NCBI GenBank assembly: GCA_965247075.1
Contig: CBDFGK010000003.1
Location: forward strand, 1,054,001 to 1,118,000
Direction of reading: 5' to 3'
From: CBDFGK01 sp965247075
Lineage (GTDB): Bacteria; Pseudomonadota; Gammaproteobacteria; Pseudomonadales; Halieaceae
Length of the DNA stretch: 64,000 nucleotides
Positions within the stretch are counted from its first letter, which is position 1; each line of letters opens with the position of its first letter. Position numbers and translations under genes: made by a program. The notes below the pieces were generated by a model, which did not search any database, was not told where the DNA came from, and saw nothing but the letters and a program-made list of their open reading frames with translations. Below are positions 45,401 to 60,400 of the stretch, in pieces.

Positions 45401-48400
45401 GGCACCGAGCGGGGCGCGGAACCGGCTGATTTGTGGGAGTTCTCCACTGCCAGCGCCACGGATTACACCCGCGGCGTCAACCCTGCTACCGGCATCACCG
45501 CCGCCAGTTTTGATTTGAGCGGCTTGGGCTTGGCCGATGCCACCTATCAGTTGCGCGTCCGCCAGCGCGTCAATAATGTATTGTCCGGTGTCGCACTTTT
45601 GCAAGTAACGCTGGACACCACCGCGCCGACCGTGGACTTCGGCGACATTGCCGAAGGCGTGGCTGACATGTCACAAGAACACATCATCACCTTCTCCGAG
45701 CCGGTGAGCGATTTGGCGGTGGATGATTTCTCCGCTTCCACCAAGGTCACGGTGAATAGCATAGTCGTGGTCGACGGGTCCGCCCGCGCCGCCTACACCA
45801 TTGATTTCACCCCGAGCGCGGCCGCCTTCCGCCTGACCCTTGGCGCGGACAGCGTGATGGACCTGGCCGGCAACACCGCTCCCGCGAACGCGGTGACGGC
45901 GACCCCGCCGTCGACCAAACCGGTTGTTACGGTTACGCCGGCATCGCCGATAGCATTTGCCGAAAATGCCACGGGCACTGTGGCGACTTTCACTGCGGCC
46001 GCGACTAGTGGCAGGATGATTACCGGTTACGCCCTCGGCGGGACCGATGCGGATGACTTCGCCATCACTAACGCCGGCGTCTTGACCTTCTTTGCCACGC
46101 CGGACTATGAGGCAGCGACCGACGCCAACACCGACAACAATTATGCAATCACCGTCACCGCCACCGACGACGCGAGCGAGACCAGCGACGAGATTGCGGT
46201 CACGGTGACGGTTACCAATGTGAATGAATCCGGCGTGGTCACCCTCGTTGGCACGCCGCCTCAGGTTGGGCGGGTATTGACCGCCACAGTAACCGACCCG
46301 GATGGCGCGGTTACCGAGGCAGTGTATGAATGGAGAAGCGCGACCCCCCCAAGCACCAACCACGACACCGAGGTCAGCAAAGGAAGCAGCCCGGACTACA
46401 TGCCGACGGAAGATGATATCGGCAAGACTCTGTTTGTCGTCGTCGACTATACCGACCCGCAGGGCCCCGGGAAATTCGCCTCCATCTTAACCCAGACCGC
46501 CGCGGTGATTGCCGTGCCCAACACCGAGCCGGTGATTACCAGAACCGATGGCGATGATGCGATAACGGTTGACGAGAATGTTGCGGCGGTGCATACCTAC
46601 GCCGCGACCGATGCCGATGCCGCGGATACCGACATCGCCTGGTCAGTCGGTGGCACGGATTCGAGTTTGTTCACGATTGATTCCACAAGCGGCGTATTGA
46701 CCTTCAACGCACCGCTGCCGAACTATGAAGTGCCGACCGATGACGGTGGCGACAGAGTTTATGACATCACCATTACCGCCACCGATGGCGATAGTGGGGC
46801 AAGCGAATTGGCAGTAGCGGTAACGGTTGCCGATGTGGAAGAGACGGGCGCGGTCACCATCACCGGCATCGCTCGGGTTACCGAGGCATTGATCGCCCAG
46901 GTCACCGACCCGGATTCTGTCAGCGCGAGCAACCCGTCTGGCGAGATTAGCCGTAACATTGAAAGTTTTTGGGAACGTGCGCCGTCCGGCACCCTTGCCG
47001 ACGCCGCCGCCTGGGCAGCCATCAGCGGCTCCGAAGGCACAACCTACAGTCCGGTGGGAGATGATGTCGGCAATATCCTTCGAATCATTGTCAGTTATGA
47101 CGACAGACGGGGTTCCTCTAAAGAAGCCACCAGCGCGGCGACCGCAGTGGTTACGGCGGCACCGGACACCACGCCGCCAGTGCTTACCCTGGTCAGTGTT
47201 GTCGCCCCCGACGGTGTAGAGGTAGGGGGCGATGTTATGCGCTGGCTGAATGAAGGCGATGTGGTCACGATAACCCTGCAGTCAACCGAACCACTGACAT
47301 CTCTTACGCGCGCCGCCAGAATCGTCCACTCCGGCGATAATCAGCTGGTTAGAACGGGTCTGGTGCCCACCGCCAACGCCAACGAATATTCGGTGACCTT
47401 TACGGTGCCTGATGTTAATACGGGCGGACTCCCCATAGCCCTAACGATTACCGGTGCCGAAGATGCCGCTGGCAACGAGGCTGTGTTGACTTCTACTCCT
47501 CTGAACATAGGGAGCATTGATACCCAAGCGCCGGGGACGACGTTGGTGGGAGATGCTGTCATTACCCTTACCCACGGCGAAACTTACAACGACCAGAGCA
47601 TACTCATAGAGGGCAAACGCCCAAGTCAGGTTCGCCGCGACAACACTCTGGTGACGACCTTTACCCGTGACGGCATAGCGTTGGACGTGGACGCAGTGGA
47701 CACCAACACCGCCGGCACCTACATCATCACCTACACGGTAACCGACCGTGCCGGCAATGTCGCCAGGCCGCTGACCCGCACCGTCACCGTTGGCGAACCG
47801 ACCACGAGCGTAACCCTTGCCTTTAGCACAGCACCCGCTCTCACCACCAGTAATGCCGGTGATTACGCCATAGATGGCGAAACCCTGACCCTGACCTTCA
47901 CGCTCAATCAGGCATTGGCAGCCACCCCAGCCGTTACCGTGACCATCGCCGGGCAGGATGTCACGGCGGTAAAAGGCAGTGACAATGATTACACCGCAAC
48001 CTATATGGTGGTCGCGGATGATGTTACCGACGGCGCGGTGATGTATGACATTGGCGCAATGGCCGCCGCCGGTGATGACACCAATACCCTTAACCCGGAC
48101 CCGGCTACCAGTGCGATTCTAATGGATGTAACCGCGCCCACCGTGACCCTCGGCGACATTGACCCAGGTGTGGTTGGCACGGCGCACGATCACGCCATCA
48201 CCTTCTCCGAGGAGGTGACCGGTTTGGCAGCGAGTGATTTCCGCGCCAACGAGGGTGTCGATGTGGTGGTGAGCAGCGGTAGCGGCAATGCTTACACCCT
48301 CGCCCTCACCCCGACCGATGAGTCCTACACCCTGATCCTTGCCGCGGGCACAGTCACCGACCGGGCAGGCAATCCCGGTCCCGCCGCCATAGCGCGTGCA

Positions 48401-51400
48401 AATGGCACGGCAAACTATGCGCCGTCTGCCGATGCCGGAGCCGATGCTACTGCAGTTGCCGGTGCCGAAGTAACGCTGGACGGCTCTGCTACCAGCGATT
48501 CCAATGACAATATGCTGACTTACGCTTGGGTGCATACCTTGACCGATGACAGCGCGCCTGTGCCGGCAGCGGTAATCGCCTTGACTAATGCGGATACCGC
48601 CACCCCGATCGCGACCTTCATCGCGCCGGCCACGGCCGGGGCTTATACCTTTGAACTGACCGTCACCGATGATGGCACGCCCCCGGCAAGCGACACCGAC
48701 ACGGTAACCATCACCGTGACCGAACCGGCCGTGACCAACCAGAATCCGGTTGCCAATGCCGGGGACAATCAAGATGTGGAGACCAACGCGGCAGTGACTC
48801 TGGACGGCTCCGGCAGCAGCGACCCCGATGCGGGCGATACGCTGACTTACGCCTGGACGCACACCATGACCGATGGCAGCGCGCCCGTCACGGCAATCAC
48901 TTTGACCGAAACCGCCAGCCCGACCTTCACGCCTACCGCGGCTGGGGCTTATACCTTTGAACTGACCGTCACCGATGATTTCAACCCGCCGGCAAGCCAC
49001 ACCGACACGGTAGTCATCACCGTCACCGTGATGGCCCCCGTACTGTCCACGGATGCGACTCTGGCAACTCTGGTGATTTCGGACGGCACCCTGGCTCCGG
49101 ACTTCGTGTCTGCCACCGACGCTTACGCCGCCAGCGTGGGCAATGATGTGGCAAGCGTTACGGTAACGCCGACCACGACTGACGCCAACGCCAGCGGCGT
49201 GACTGTGAACGGCACGGCGGTTGTTAGCGGCGTAGCCTCCGAAGCGATTACCCTGATTGTTGGTGCAAACAACATCACCATCGTGGTCACCGCCGAGGAC
49301 ACCACTGTCACCCAAACCTACACCATCGCCGTCACCCGCGCCGCCGACGAACTACCGCTCCAAACTGGTACCCAGACCCTGTCAACTGTGGAAAATACTC
49401 CCGCCGAGACTGCCCTGACGTCCTACACTAGTAGTGAAACGGATTTCTCAACCTTTCTGATAGGCGGTGCGGATACGAGTTTATTCGAGATTAAGAGTGA
49501 CTCCGCGCTCCATTTCCTGGCTCCGCCGGACTATGAGACACCGCTGGATGAAGGCAAGGACAGGGTCTATGACATCACTATAACCGCCGTCGACGCGGGC
49601 AATACTCCCTTAACCCAACCCCTGGACCTTGCGGTAACGGTTACCGATGTGGAAGAGACGGGCGCCATCAGTGCCATCACCGGCACGCCGCAGGTTGACA
49701 TGGCATTGACCGCCGGCACAGTAACCGACCCGGATTCTGTCAGCGAGACGAGCGCCCCGCCCAACTTGACCGGCGAGATTGCGCCCAGCGCCATAACAAG
49801 TTACCAATGGCAAGGCGCGCCGGGCGACACCACCGACCACGCCATTGACAGTACCGCCTACGCTGCCATTGCCAGTGCCACCGCTTCAACCTACACCCCG
49901 GCAGCCGCCGATGAAGGCATGCTTATTCGAGTCGTTGCCACTTACACCGACCGTCGGGGCAGCGGTAAACAAGCCGCCAGCGACCCGACCGCCGCGGTGA
50001 TTGCCGCCGTGGCCACCCTGGTGCTGAGCGGCGAGGTGCCTGACCAACACTACATCGTGGGCACCGTGAGCACCCCCCTGTTTCTGCCGGAAGCCAGCGG
50101 CGGCACCAGGTTTCCGCCGGAACCCAGCGGCGACAACAGCCCATACGAGTACACCCTGACCGGGCCGGCCGGCGCCGCCCTGCCGGCGGGTCTGAGATTT
50201 ACCAAAACCGTCCGCAGGCTGACCAGCGAGCCGACCGTGCCGAGCCTGCCGGGGGGGAGCATCGTGCTGACCTACACGGCGACCGACGCCAACGGCGAAA
50301 CCGTCCGCCAGACCTTCACCGTGACCGTGACCGAGCCGGTGGCAATCGCCCTGGTGCTACCGCCGCCGCCGCCCCTGCAGGTCTATGGCCTGAACACGAT
50401 GATTATCCCCCTAATCCTGCCGGAAGCGACCGGCGGCACCGCGCCCCTGGCCTACACCATGACCGGCCCGCTCGATGTCCTGGGTCTGACCTTTAATGGG
50501 GCAAGCCGCACGCTGTCCGGCACGCCGATCGCGGTGGTGAGGTTCGCCGCCCTGATCTACACGGTGACCGACGCCAACGGCGTCATCGTCAATCAGCGCA
50601 TTCGTCTCGCCGTGACCGCCGGCTTGGCACTGAACGCGCCGCCCTTCCAGACCTATATCTTGAACACGCCGATCACCGACCTGGTCCTGCCGGAAGCGGC
50701 CGGCGGCCTCGGCGCACTGACCTACTCCCTGACCGGGCCGGAGGACGCCACCCTCCCGACGGGCTACGGTCCCCTGCCGGCGGGCCTGAGCTTTAACGAC
50801 AAGACCCGCACGCTGTCCGGCACACCGACCGAGGAGGTGGAGGGCTTCACCCTGATCTACACGGTGACCGACGCCGGGAGAGATGGGGCCGAGGCCGAAT
50901 TCAGTCGGGTATTTGGGGTCGACGTGATAGCCCCCGTACTGTCCACGGATGCGACCTTGTCGGGTTTGACAATTTCGCAAGGTGCTTTGATGCCCGCCTT
51001 TACTGCGAACAACTTGCCTTACACCGCCACCGTGCCGAATAATGTGGATAGCATTACGGTGACGCTGACCGCGACTGACTCCGCCGCGAGAGTGGAAGTG
51101 GTTGTGGAAAGTGTGCAAATTGCCCAAGGCACAGGAGGGGTAACGGCTAATGTGATTCTGGCTACAGTGGGTGCCGCCGGCAACGGCATCGACATTGAGG
51201 TCACCGCCGAGGACGGCAGCACCAGACAAAACTACACCCTCGCCGTGACCCGCTCCGACAACATCACGCCGACCGCCGATGCCGGGCAAGCACAAACTGA
51301 TGCGGTTGCTGGCACGTTCGTGACGCTGGACGGCTCCGCCAGCGACGACCCCGATGGGATGAACGATGCGCTGACTTACGCCTGGACGCATACCTTGACC

Positions 51401-54400
51401 GGTAGCAGCGCGCCCGGCACGCCCATCGTCCTGGCAGCCACCGCCACCCCGACCTTCACGCCCACCACGGCGGGGGTTTATACTTTTGCACTGATCGTCA
51501 CCGATGCCGGCACGCCCTCGGCGCCAAGCACCAACGATGCCACGGTAGTCATCACCGCAACCGGGGCGGACGTGACCCTGCCGGCGACACCGACCATTGC
51601 CCTGGCTACGGACACCGGCACCGATGTCGGTGCCGATAGCGATGGCATCACCAGCAATGGCTTGGTCAATGTGATTGGTCTGGTCACTGGCGCCACCTGG
51701 AAATACATCATCAACGGCACACCCAGCGCAGTCTTTGATTCCGCCACCACCACCACCTTCACCCTGGATGAAGGCGTGTATGCCGATGGCAAGGTGCAGG
51801 TCGTGCAGACCGTGAGCGGTGTGGACTCCGCGCCCGGTGAATTTGGGATGCAGATTACCGTGGACACCACCGCGCCGACCGTGGCGACCTTTGACATCAT
51901 TGACGTCCAAGGCACGGTTGGCACGCCGCAGACGCACCCCATCACCTTCTCCGAAGCGGTAACTGGTTTGGACGCGACTGATTTCATCGTTTCCAGCCTC
52001 ATTGCGCCGCCCGATGGTGACATCGAGGTGGATAGGGTGACCGACTCCGGCGACCATACCACCTACACCATTACCTTCACCCCGGCCGTGCCCTCGGTAG
52101 CCTTCAGCCTGACCCTTCCCATAAACAGCGTGGCCGACATCGCCGGCAACACCGGTCCCGCCGTGGCAGCGACCATAACTGGCGCCGCCACCGCCGCCGC
52201 GTCCACGGATGCGACTCTGTCGGGTTTGACCATTGCCGAGGGCGGTAACGACGTGCCTCTGGATCAGGCCTTCGTGTCTGGCACCCTGACCGGCTACACC
52301 GCCACCGTGCCGAATAATGTGGCAAGCGTTACGGTAACGCCGACCACGACTGACACCGCCGCCAGCGTGACTGTGAACGGCACGGCGGTCACCGGCGACA
52401 CCCCCGCTGTTTCGGTTGCCCTGGATGTTGGTAAAAACGACATCACCGTCGTGGTCACCGCCGAGGACGGCACTGCCACCCAAACCTACACCGTCGCCGT
52501 GACCCGCGCCGAAAACACCGCGCCGGTGATAGACACTGCGGATGCGGCGGTGGATTATGCCGAGAACACGCCTGTCGCGACCGCGGTGGCGACTTATACC
52601 GCGACCGATACCGAGGGTGACACCATCATCTGGTCGTACGGTGGCGCGGATGCGGATTTGTTCACGGTTGACGCCGCCGGCGAATTGAGATTCAGAACCC
52701 CGCCGAACTTTGAAGTGCCAACCGATACGGGTGGCAATCATGTTTATGACATCACCATTACCGCCAGCGATAGCGGCACGCCGCCGATGACAGACACACA
52801 GGCGGTTATGGTAACGATTGTTAATGTGGATGAGCCGGGTGCCATCAGTGCCATTACCGGCGACGCGCAGGTTGGCGAGACGCTAGTCGCCGGCACCGTT
52901 GAAAGCGACCCGGATGCCGTCACCGCGAGCAACACGGCGGGCACGGTAAGTGTCGCCCCCACCCACCAGTGGCAAAGCGCCGCGGACGGCACCGCCGCCG
53001 ACTCCGACGACTGGGCACCCATCAGTGGTGCCACCGGTGCGACCTACGAGCCGGTAGTTGGTGATGTCGGCAGGATTATTCGAGTGGTTGCCACTTACAC
53101 CGGCGTCCCGGGATTCGCCAGCCAGACCGCCACCAGCGCGGCGACCGCCGCCGTGCCCCCAACTGCACCCGCCGCACCTGTACTTGTCGCAGGCACAACT
53201 ACTGATACAAGCGTAGTGATTACATGGATTGCAGTGAATGGCGCCACAGGATACGAGTTGTTTAGAGATGGCGTTTCCATAACAACTACTACCACTGAAA
53301 CATCCTACCCTGATACTGGATTGACTCCTGAAACAGAGTATACATATCATGCCACAGCAACTAACGCTGCCGGGGCAAGTGAAGACTCTGCTGATCTGGA
53401 TGTAACTACAACTGCAACACCAACTGCACCGGCAGTTCCTGCAATTACCACATCACCGGCAACTGTCAATACACCATCAATCACGATTGCTGGTACGGCT
53501 GAGGCCGGGACAACTGTGGAACTATTCAATGGAGCAACATCCGCTGGCACAAAAACTGCTGATGGCTCAGGGAATTTCTCATTTGCAGCAGTTGCACTGT
53601 CTGAAGGCGCCAACTCTTTTACTGCAACAGCAACTGATGGACCAAACACATCTGACGCATCACCCGCCGTAGTCATTACCCTTGATACCACAGCGCCAAT
53701 CATCACACTAGATGGTGCTAATCCACAGACCATAGAGTTAGGTGCTGGTTACAATGAACTCGGATCTTCAACTGATGATGGTTCATCTGTAACCATTGAT
53801 GATTCAGCATTTGTAGATGCAGTAGGGTCTTATGATATTCTATATGACTCCACAGATGGCACAAACGCAGCAACACAGGTTACAAGAACAGTCAATGTCG
53901 TTGACACCACCGCGCCGACGGTGAACCTCGGCACCATTGCCGCAGGTGTGGTTGGCACGGCGCAGGATTACGCCATCACCTTCTCCGAGGAGGTGACCGG
54001 TTTGGCAGCGAGTGATTTCGGTGCTTCCGATGATGTTACGGTGAATAGCGTGACCCCGGCAAGCGGCCCCAGCACCACCTACACCATCAGCATCACCCCG
54101 AACGGGATAGCCTTCGACCTGATCCTTGCCGCCGACAGCGTGATGGACACCGCCGCCACCCCGAATATGGGCCCCGCGACCGCGGCGACCGCGACCGGCA
54201 CCGCCGCCGTTGCCCTTATCTTTGCCACAGCGCCCGCGTTCACCACCAGCAACGCCGACACACAACGCGCCAAAGCCGGCGACATCCTGACCCTGACCTT
54301 CACGGTCAATCAGGCATTGGCAAGCGACCCGGTCGTTACCATCGCCGGGCAGAGCATCACGGCGACAAAAGGCGTTGGCAATGATTACACCGCGACCTAC

Positions 54401-57400
54401 ACGGTGGTCGGGTCAGAGGTTACTGACGGCGCGGCGGTGAGTTATAGCACTGGCATACTGACCGCCGCCGCTGGACCCGACAGTAATACCCAACAGGTAG
54501 ATGGCCAGAGTGTGATTCTAATTGATTTGACCGCGCCAGCCATCACCCTGACTGGTGGCGACGCGCCGCCTGTCGTTCTGACTGTGGGCGAGGCATACAC
54601 AGAGCTGGGTGCCACCGCCACGGATAATGTGGATGCCACTGACCCCACGCCCACCCCGAGTGGCACAGTGGACACCGACGCCGCCGCGGAATACACCGTC
54701 ACCTACACCGCCACCGACCGCGCCGGCAATGTCGCCACGCGCACCCGCACCGTCACCGTGCGCGAGCCGACCGCGAGCGTAGCCCTTGCCATTAGCGGGG
54801 GACCCACGCTCACCAGCGATAACGCCGTCAATAGTGATTACGCCAGAGACGGCGACACCCTGACCCTGACCTTCACGCTCAATCAGGCATTGGAAAGCAC
54901 CCCGGAAGTGACCATCGCCGGGCAGACCGCCACGGTGGTAAACACGGGCAATGATTACACCGCAACCTACACGGTGGACGAGACGGATGCGGGTGTTGCG
55001 GGAAGCGACGGCGTGGCGGTGGTGTATGACATTGGCGCAATGGCCGCCGCCGGTGATGACACCAATACCCTTAACCCGGACCAGGCTACCAGTGCGATTC
55101 TAATGGATGTAACCGCGCCCACCGTAACCGACTTCGGCGACACTGACCGCGGTTTGGCTAACGTCGTGCGGGTGAGCGACCTCACCTTCTCCGAACCGGT
55201 GACCGGTTTGGTAGCGGGTGATTTCAACTCTCGCTTCGATTTCAGGGTGAGCGGCGTTACCCCGAACAGCGGCTTCAACACCGTCTATACCATCACCTTC
55301 ACCGCGACAGATTCACCCTACAACCTGCGCCTTAACGCCAACGCAGTAACCGATCGGGCAGGTAACGCTTCGGCAGAGGTGAGAGAAAGTGGCACGGCAA
55401 ACTTTGCGCCGTCTGCCAATGCCGGAGCCGATGCTAATGCAGTTGCCGGTGCCGAAGTAACCCTGGACGGCTCGGGCGGCGATGGCGATGGTCACGTGCT
55501 GACATACAGATGGGAGCATACCTTGACCAATGGCGGCACGCCCGCGCCTGAAGCGGTAATCACCTTGACCAATGCCGACACCCGCAGCCCGACCTTCACC
55601 GCGCCTGCCGAGGCCGGGACCTATACCTTCACCCTGACCGCTACGGATACTTTCGACCCCCCGGCAAGCGGCACCGACACGGTAGTCATCACCGTGACGC
55701 CAGCCCCAACTCCACCGGCTACTCCGGCACTTGTTCTCGGCGCAGTCACTGATACCAGCATAATGCTCTCATGGGGTGCAGTGGATAATGCCGACAGTTA
55801 TACCCTGACCCGAATTGTTGCAGGCGAAGATGATGTTGAAGTGACAACAGGCAATGTATTGACTGCCATTGATGAGAACTTGGAACCTGCAACCGATTAC
55901 CAATATGTCATTACCGCAACAAATTCTGATGGGACAAGTGACCCTTCCGCCGAGTTTGCTGCCAGGACTGATGCAACACCAACTCCACCGGCACTTGTTC
56001 TCGGCGCAGTCACTGATACCAGCATAGAGATTACCTGGGGTGCGGTGGATAATGCCGACAGTTATACCCTGACCCGAATTGTTGCAGGCGAGGGTAATAA
56101 TGTAGTAGTGGCAACAGGCAATGTATTGACTGCCACGGATACTGGCTTGACTGCTGACACAGAGTATAAGTATGTCATTGTCGCAACAAATTCTGTTGGG
56201 ACAGGTACTCCTTCCGCCGAGTTTACTGCCAGGACCTCAGTACCTGTCGTGACCGACACCACCGCGCCGATGCTTACCTTCAACCGGTTTGAACACGCCG
56301 ATGGTGTAGTGGTTGAAGTAGCGGGTGAGGACATCACCTTCCTGAACGCAGGCGACACCCTCACGGTATTCGTGGATTCCACCGAACCGCTGGCGGATGC
56401 TTCCCTTACCGATGCCGCCGTATTTGACATTGACGGCGACAAATCTGCGCAAAACCTGGTTCAGGTCGGTGCTACCAACCAGTATTCGGCGACCTATACG
56501 ATCACCCGCACTGACAACGACACAACGCCAGTGTTTAAGGTTAGCGGTGTCACGGACACTGCCGGCACCCCGAACACGGCAGACGATTTCACTACTGACC
56601 TGGGAACGGTGATAATTGACACCACTGCACCGACCGTGGACTTCAACATCAACAACCTTGCCGATGGTGTGGTTAGGGTCTTGCAGAACCACGACATCAC
56701 CTTCAGCGAGGCGGTAACCGGTTTGGCAACGACTGGTTTTTCCAGTTCCCAGGATGCCGCAGTGGTGCTCGTGAGCGGTAGCGATAGTGGGTATACCCTC
56801 TCCATCACTCCGGACGACATAAGCTACATCCTGATCCTTGCCGCCGACGCAGTAACCGACCTCGCCGGTAACCCCAATGCCGAGGCGAGGGTAACCATAT
56901 CCGACAAAGTAAACCGACTACCGGTTGCCGATGCGGGGGCCGATCAATCTGATGCGGTTACCGGCACGCAAGTAACGCTGGACGGCTCCGGCAGCATCGA
57001 CGACGATAGCATTAATGATCTGACTTATTCCTGGGCGCATACCTCAACCGATGGCACCCCGCCGAATCCTTCTGTGACGATTACCGAGAACGGCACCGAT
57101 GCTGACGACCCCGCCACCCCGGCCGCGGTCTTCACGCCCACGGTCGAGGGGGTTTATATCTTCACCCTGACCGTCACCGATAAATTCTCAACCCCGGCAA
57201 ACGACAGCGACACGGTAACCATCACCGTGACCGAGCCGGCCGCGACCGCACCACCGAGCATCACCCTGGCTACGGACACCGGTGCTGATACCAGCGATGG
57301 CATCACCAGCAATGGCGTGGTGAATGTGACTCTGGCGAGCGGTTTTGATCCCAGCAGGTCCCCCGACGGGGACACCTGGCAATACTCCACCGATGGCAGT

Positions 57401-60400
57401 GTCCCCAGCACCGCCGGCACCAACCCCGTTTCCGGCACCGATGCCAGTTTCACCCTGGATGAGGGCGTGTATGACGCTGATGATGTGCAGGTGCGCCAGA
57501 CCGTGAACTCAGTCGTATCCGAAGTTGCCAACCTCGGCGCGGTTACCGTGGACACCACCAAGCCGGTTATCGCTCTGGAGGGCGGCCCAGTTACCGTTGC
57601 CCACGGCGGCACATACACCGAAGATGAAGATGCGGGCATTAGGGCGGGGCGGGACGACACTACGGCGATGACGACTACCGGACCCGACGCTATGACAGTA
57701 AATGGCATAGCAGTGGACACCACCACCGCCGGCGACTACCTCATCACCTACATCGCCACCGACCGCGCCGGCAATGTCTCCAACACGCTGACCCGCACCG
57801 TCACCGTGGAAACCCCGGTAATCACCGGTCTGAGCGCCGATGTGCTGACGGACAAAGAAATGACCATCCTGAACTGGGATGCCTACCAGTATGATGCTGC
57901 CGGCACCGAGACGACCTATACCGGGGAATACGTCATTGAGGGGTACCTCTCCCGTGAGCCGGGGGATACCCCGCCTTTGGATGCTGTTTTTACCGCAAGC
58001 GGACAAACCACTAGCGGTGGTGACACCGACCACACCTGGAGTGCTGGCTTCGGGGCTAGATTCTATCGGATCAGTATTACCGACCCGACTGACAGCGCCC
58101 AAAAACTATACAGTAATATCGTGAAAGCCTCCGAGTTGCGCACGATAACCAATGACCGCAGCCTGGCACCGTTGAATCCGCAATTTTCTTACCATGTGGC
58201 GGCAACGGGTGCCACCACCCTGGACTTCCAATACTTCCCGCCCGGTGGCGGCCGCGGGGCCCTACCGGCTAACTATGTTGCCGCGCCCGGTGTCTTGACC
58301 TCGTTGGCGAGCGGCACCACCGCCGACGGCGGCAGGCTGGAGGTGCGCTCAACCGACCGTCTATACCGACAATCTCCGGGCAATCCTGGCAGGGTAGCAC
58401 TCTACCGATGTAGCACTGGCGGCGATATAAGAGGCGCTATATTGCGTGAAGTCATCTACACCCCGCCTGCCAGTGTGACCCCTGACGACACCGAAGACTC
58501 CTTTAAGGTGTCGGTGCAGAGGGTCTTTATCCAAGCCAGGTCGGAATCCAGAGGGGTCTCGGGAGGAGGCGCGGGAACGGGAGCGAGTGTGAACTGTTAC
58601 GTCGACGGCGCGGCGGAGACGCAAACCATCACCCTGAGGCGCCCCATCACGCCGGTAGCCAGTGGCGCGGCAGCACCGAGTTATGCCGAGAACACCCCCG
58701 TCACCACGCCAGTGGCGACCTACACCACGGACGACACCAACAGCATCGCCTGGTCAGTCGGTGGCACGGATATGGATTTCTTCTCGATTGACGACGACGG
58801 CGAATTGAGATTCATAAACCCGCCGGACTTTGAAGCACTAGCGAATGTCGACGGCGACAATGTGTATGACATCACCATCACCGCTACCGAAACCGATGGT
58901 GTCCCAAGCAACCTGGCAAGCGCACCGCTGGCGGTTACGGTGAGGGTTACCAATGTGGATGAGGCGGGCGCCATCGGCGACATCGGCGGCAGCGCGCAGG
59001 TCGGCGTGGAATTGACCGCCGGCACAGTAACCGACCCGGATTCTGTCAGCGAGACGAGCGACCCGCCCAACTTGACCGGCGAGATTGCGACCAGCGCCAT
59101 AGCAAGTTACGAATGGCAAAGCGCGCCGGGCGACACCACCAACCACGCCATTGACAGCGCCGCCTACGCTGCCATTGCCAGTGCCACCGATTCAACCTAC
59201 ACTCCGGCACCCGCCGATGAAGGCAGGCTTATTCGAGTCGTTGCCACTTACACCGATGGTGAGGGTAGCGGTAAAGAAGTCACCAGCAACCCGACCGCCG
59301 CCGTGCAGGCCGCGCCGGTGACCAAACCGGTTGTTACGGTTACGCCAGCATCGCCGATAGCATTTGCCGAAAATGCTACGGGCACTGTGGCGACTTTCAC
59401 TGCGACCCCAACTGGCACCAGAACCATTGCCAGTTACGCCCTCGGCGGGGACGATGTGGATGACTTCGCCATCACTGACGCCGGCGTCTTGACCTTCAGC
59501 GCCACGCCGGACTTTGAGGCGCCGACCGATGAGGGCACCAATAACGTTTATGCAATCACCATCACCGCCACCGACAGCGCGGGCGAGACCAGCGACGAGA
59601 TTGCGGTCACGGTGAGGGTTACCGATGTGGATGAAGACGGCACAAACCGGGCACCAGTGGTGACCATTACCACCACCGACCTAAGTGAGGCGCGGTATAA
59701 CGAGGCCTTTACCTTGATCGGTGAAGGTACCGACCCGGACGGTTCCGACACAGCCCTCTTCTTTACTTGGGAGCAGATAAATTGCGGCGCGCGCGACGCG
59801 CCCGGATCCGTCACAATCGGTAAAATCGGTACACTGGTACCCGGCACAACGCATGGCGCTGCGGATTGCCCGAGGGTCACCTTGGATGTCGACCGCGACA
59901 AGCCCAGAACCGTATCCTTCACCGCGCCGGATGTCGCGGCCGACACCACGCTTACCTTCCGATTCACGGCGCGAGATAAAATCGGCGACAACGATAGTAA
60001 GAGCGATAGCAAGACTGTGGACATCCGCCTTATCGCGCCGCTTTCCAGCATCGCTGGCGCCGCGGCGGTAGATTTTGCCGAGAATGAGTCGGATCTTGAG
60101 GTGGCAACCTACACCGCCAACCTTGCCGCCGCAAGAACCCTCGACGATAACGATAAAGTGCTGAGCGGTGCGGATGCGGCATGGTTTGATTTGACCGGCG
60201 CTGGCGACGCTCTCATCTTGAGTTTCAAGGCTTCGCCGAACTATGAAGCCCCAACCGACGCCGACGCCGACACCAACGCAGACGGCGTCTATGAGGTCTC
60301 GCTGACCATCACCGACAGCGCAGGGGCGTCGTCAACCCGCGATGATATCCGCATCACGGTTACCGATGTGGCAGAGACGGGCAGCATCGGGCCCATCGCC

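Noticed and set aside
50411..52741. Minus-strand open frame of 776 codons, and similar long antisense frames from 42.4 to 64 kb
   Set aside because: They mirror the giant plus-strand gene: its strong codon bias suppresses stops on the other strand. The products are low-complexity Gly/Arg/His strings without family motifs or ribosome sites.
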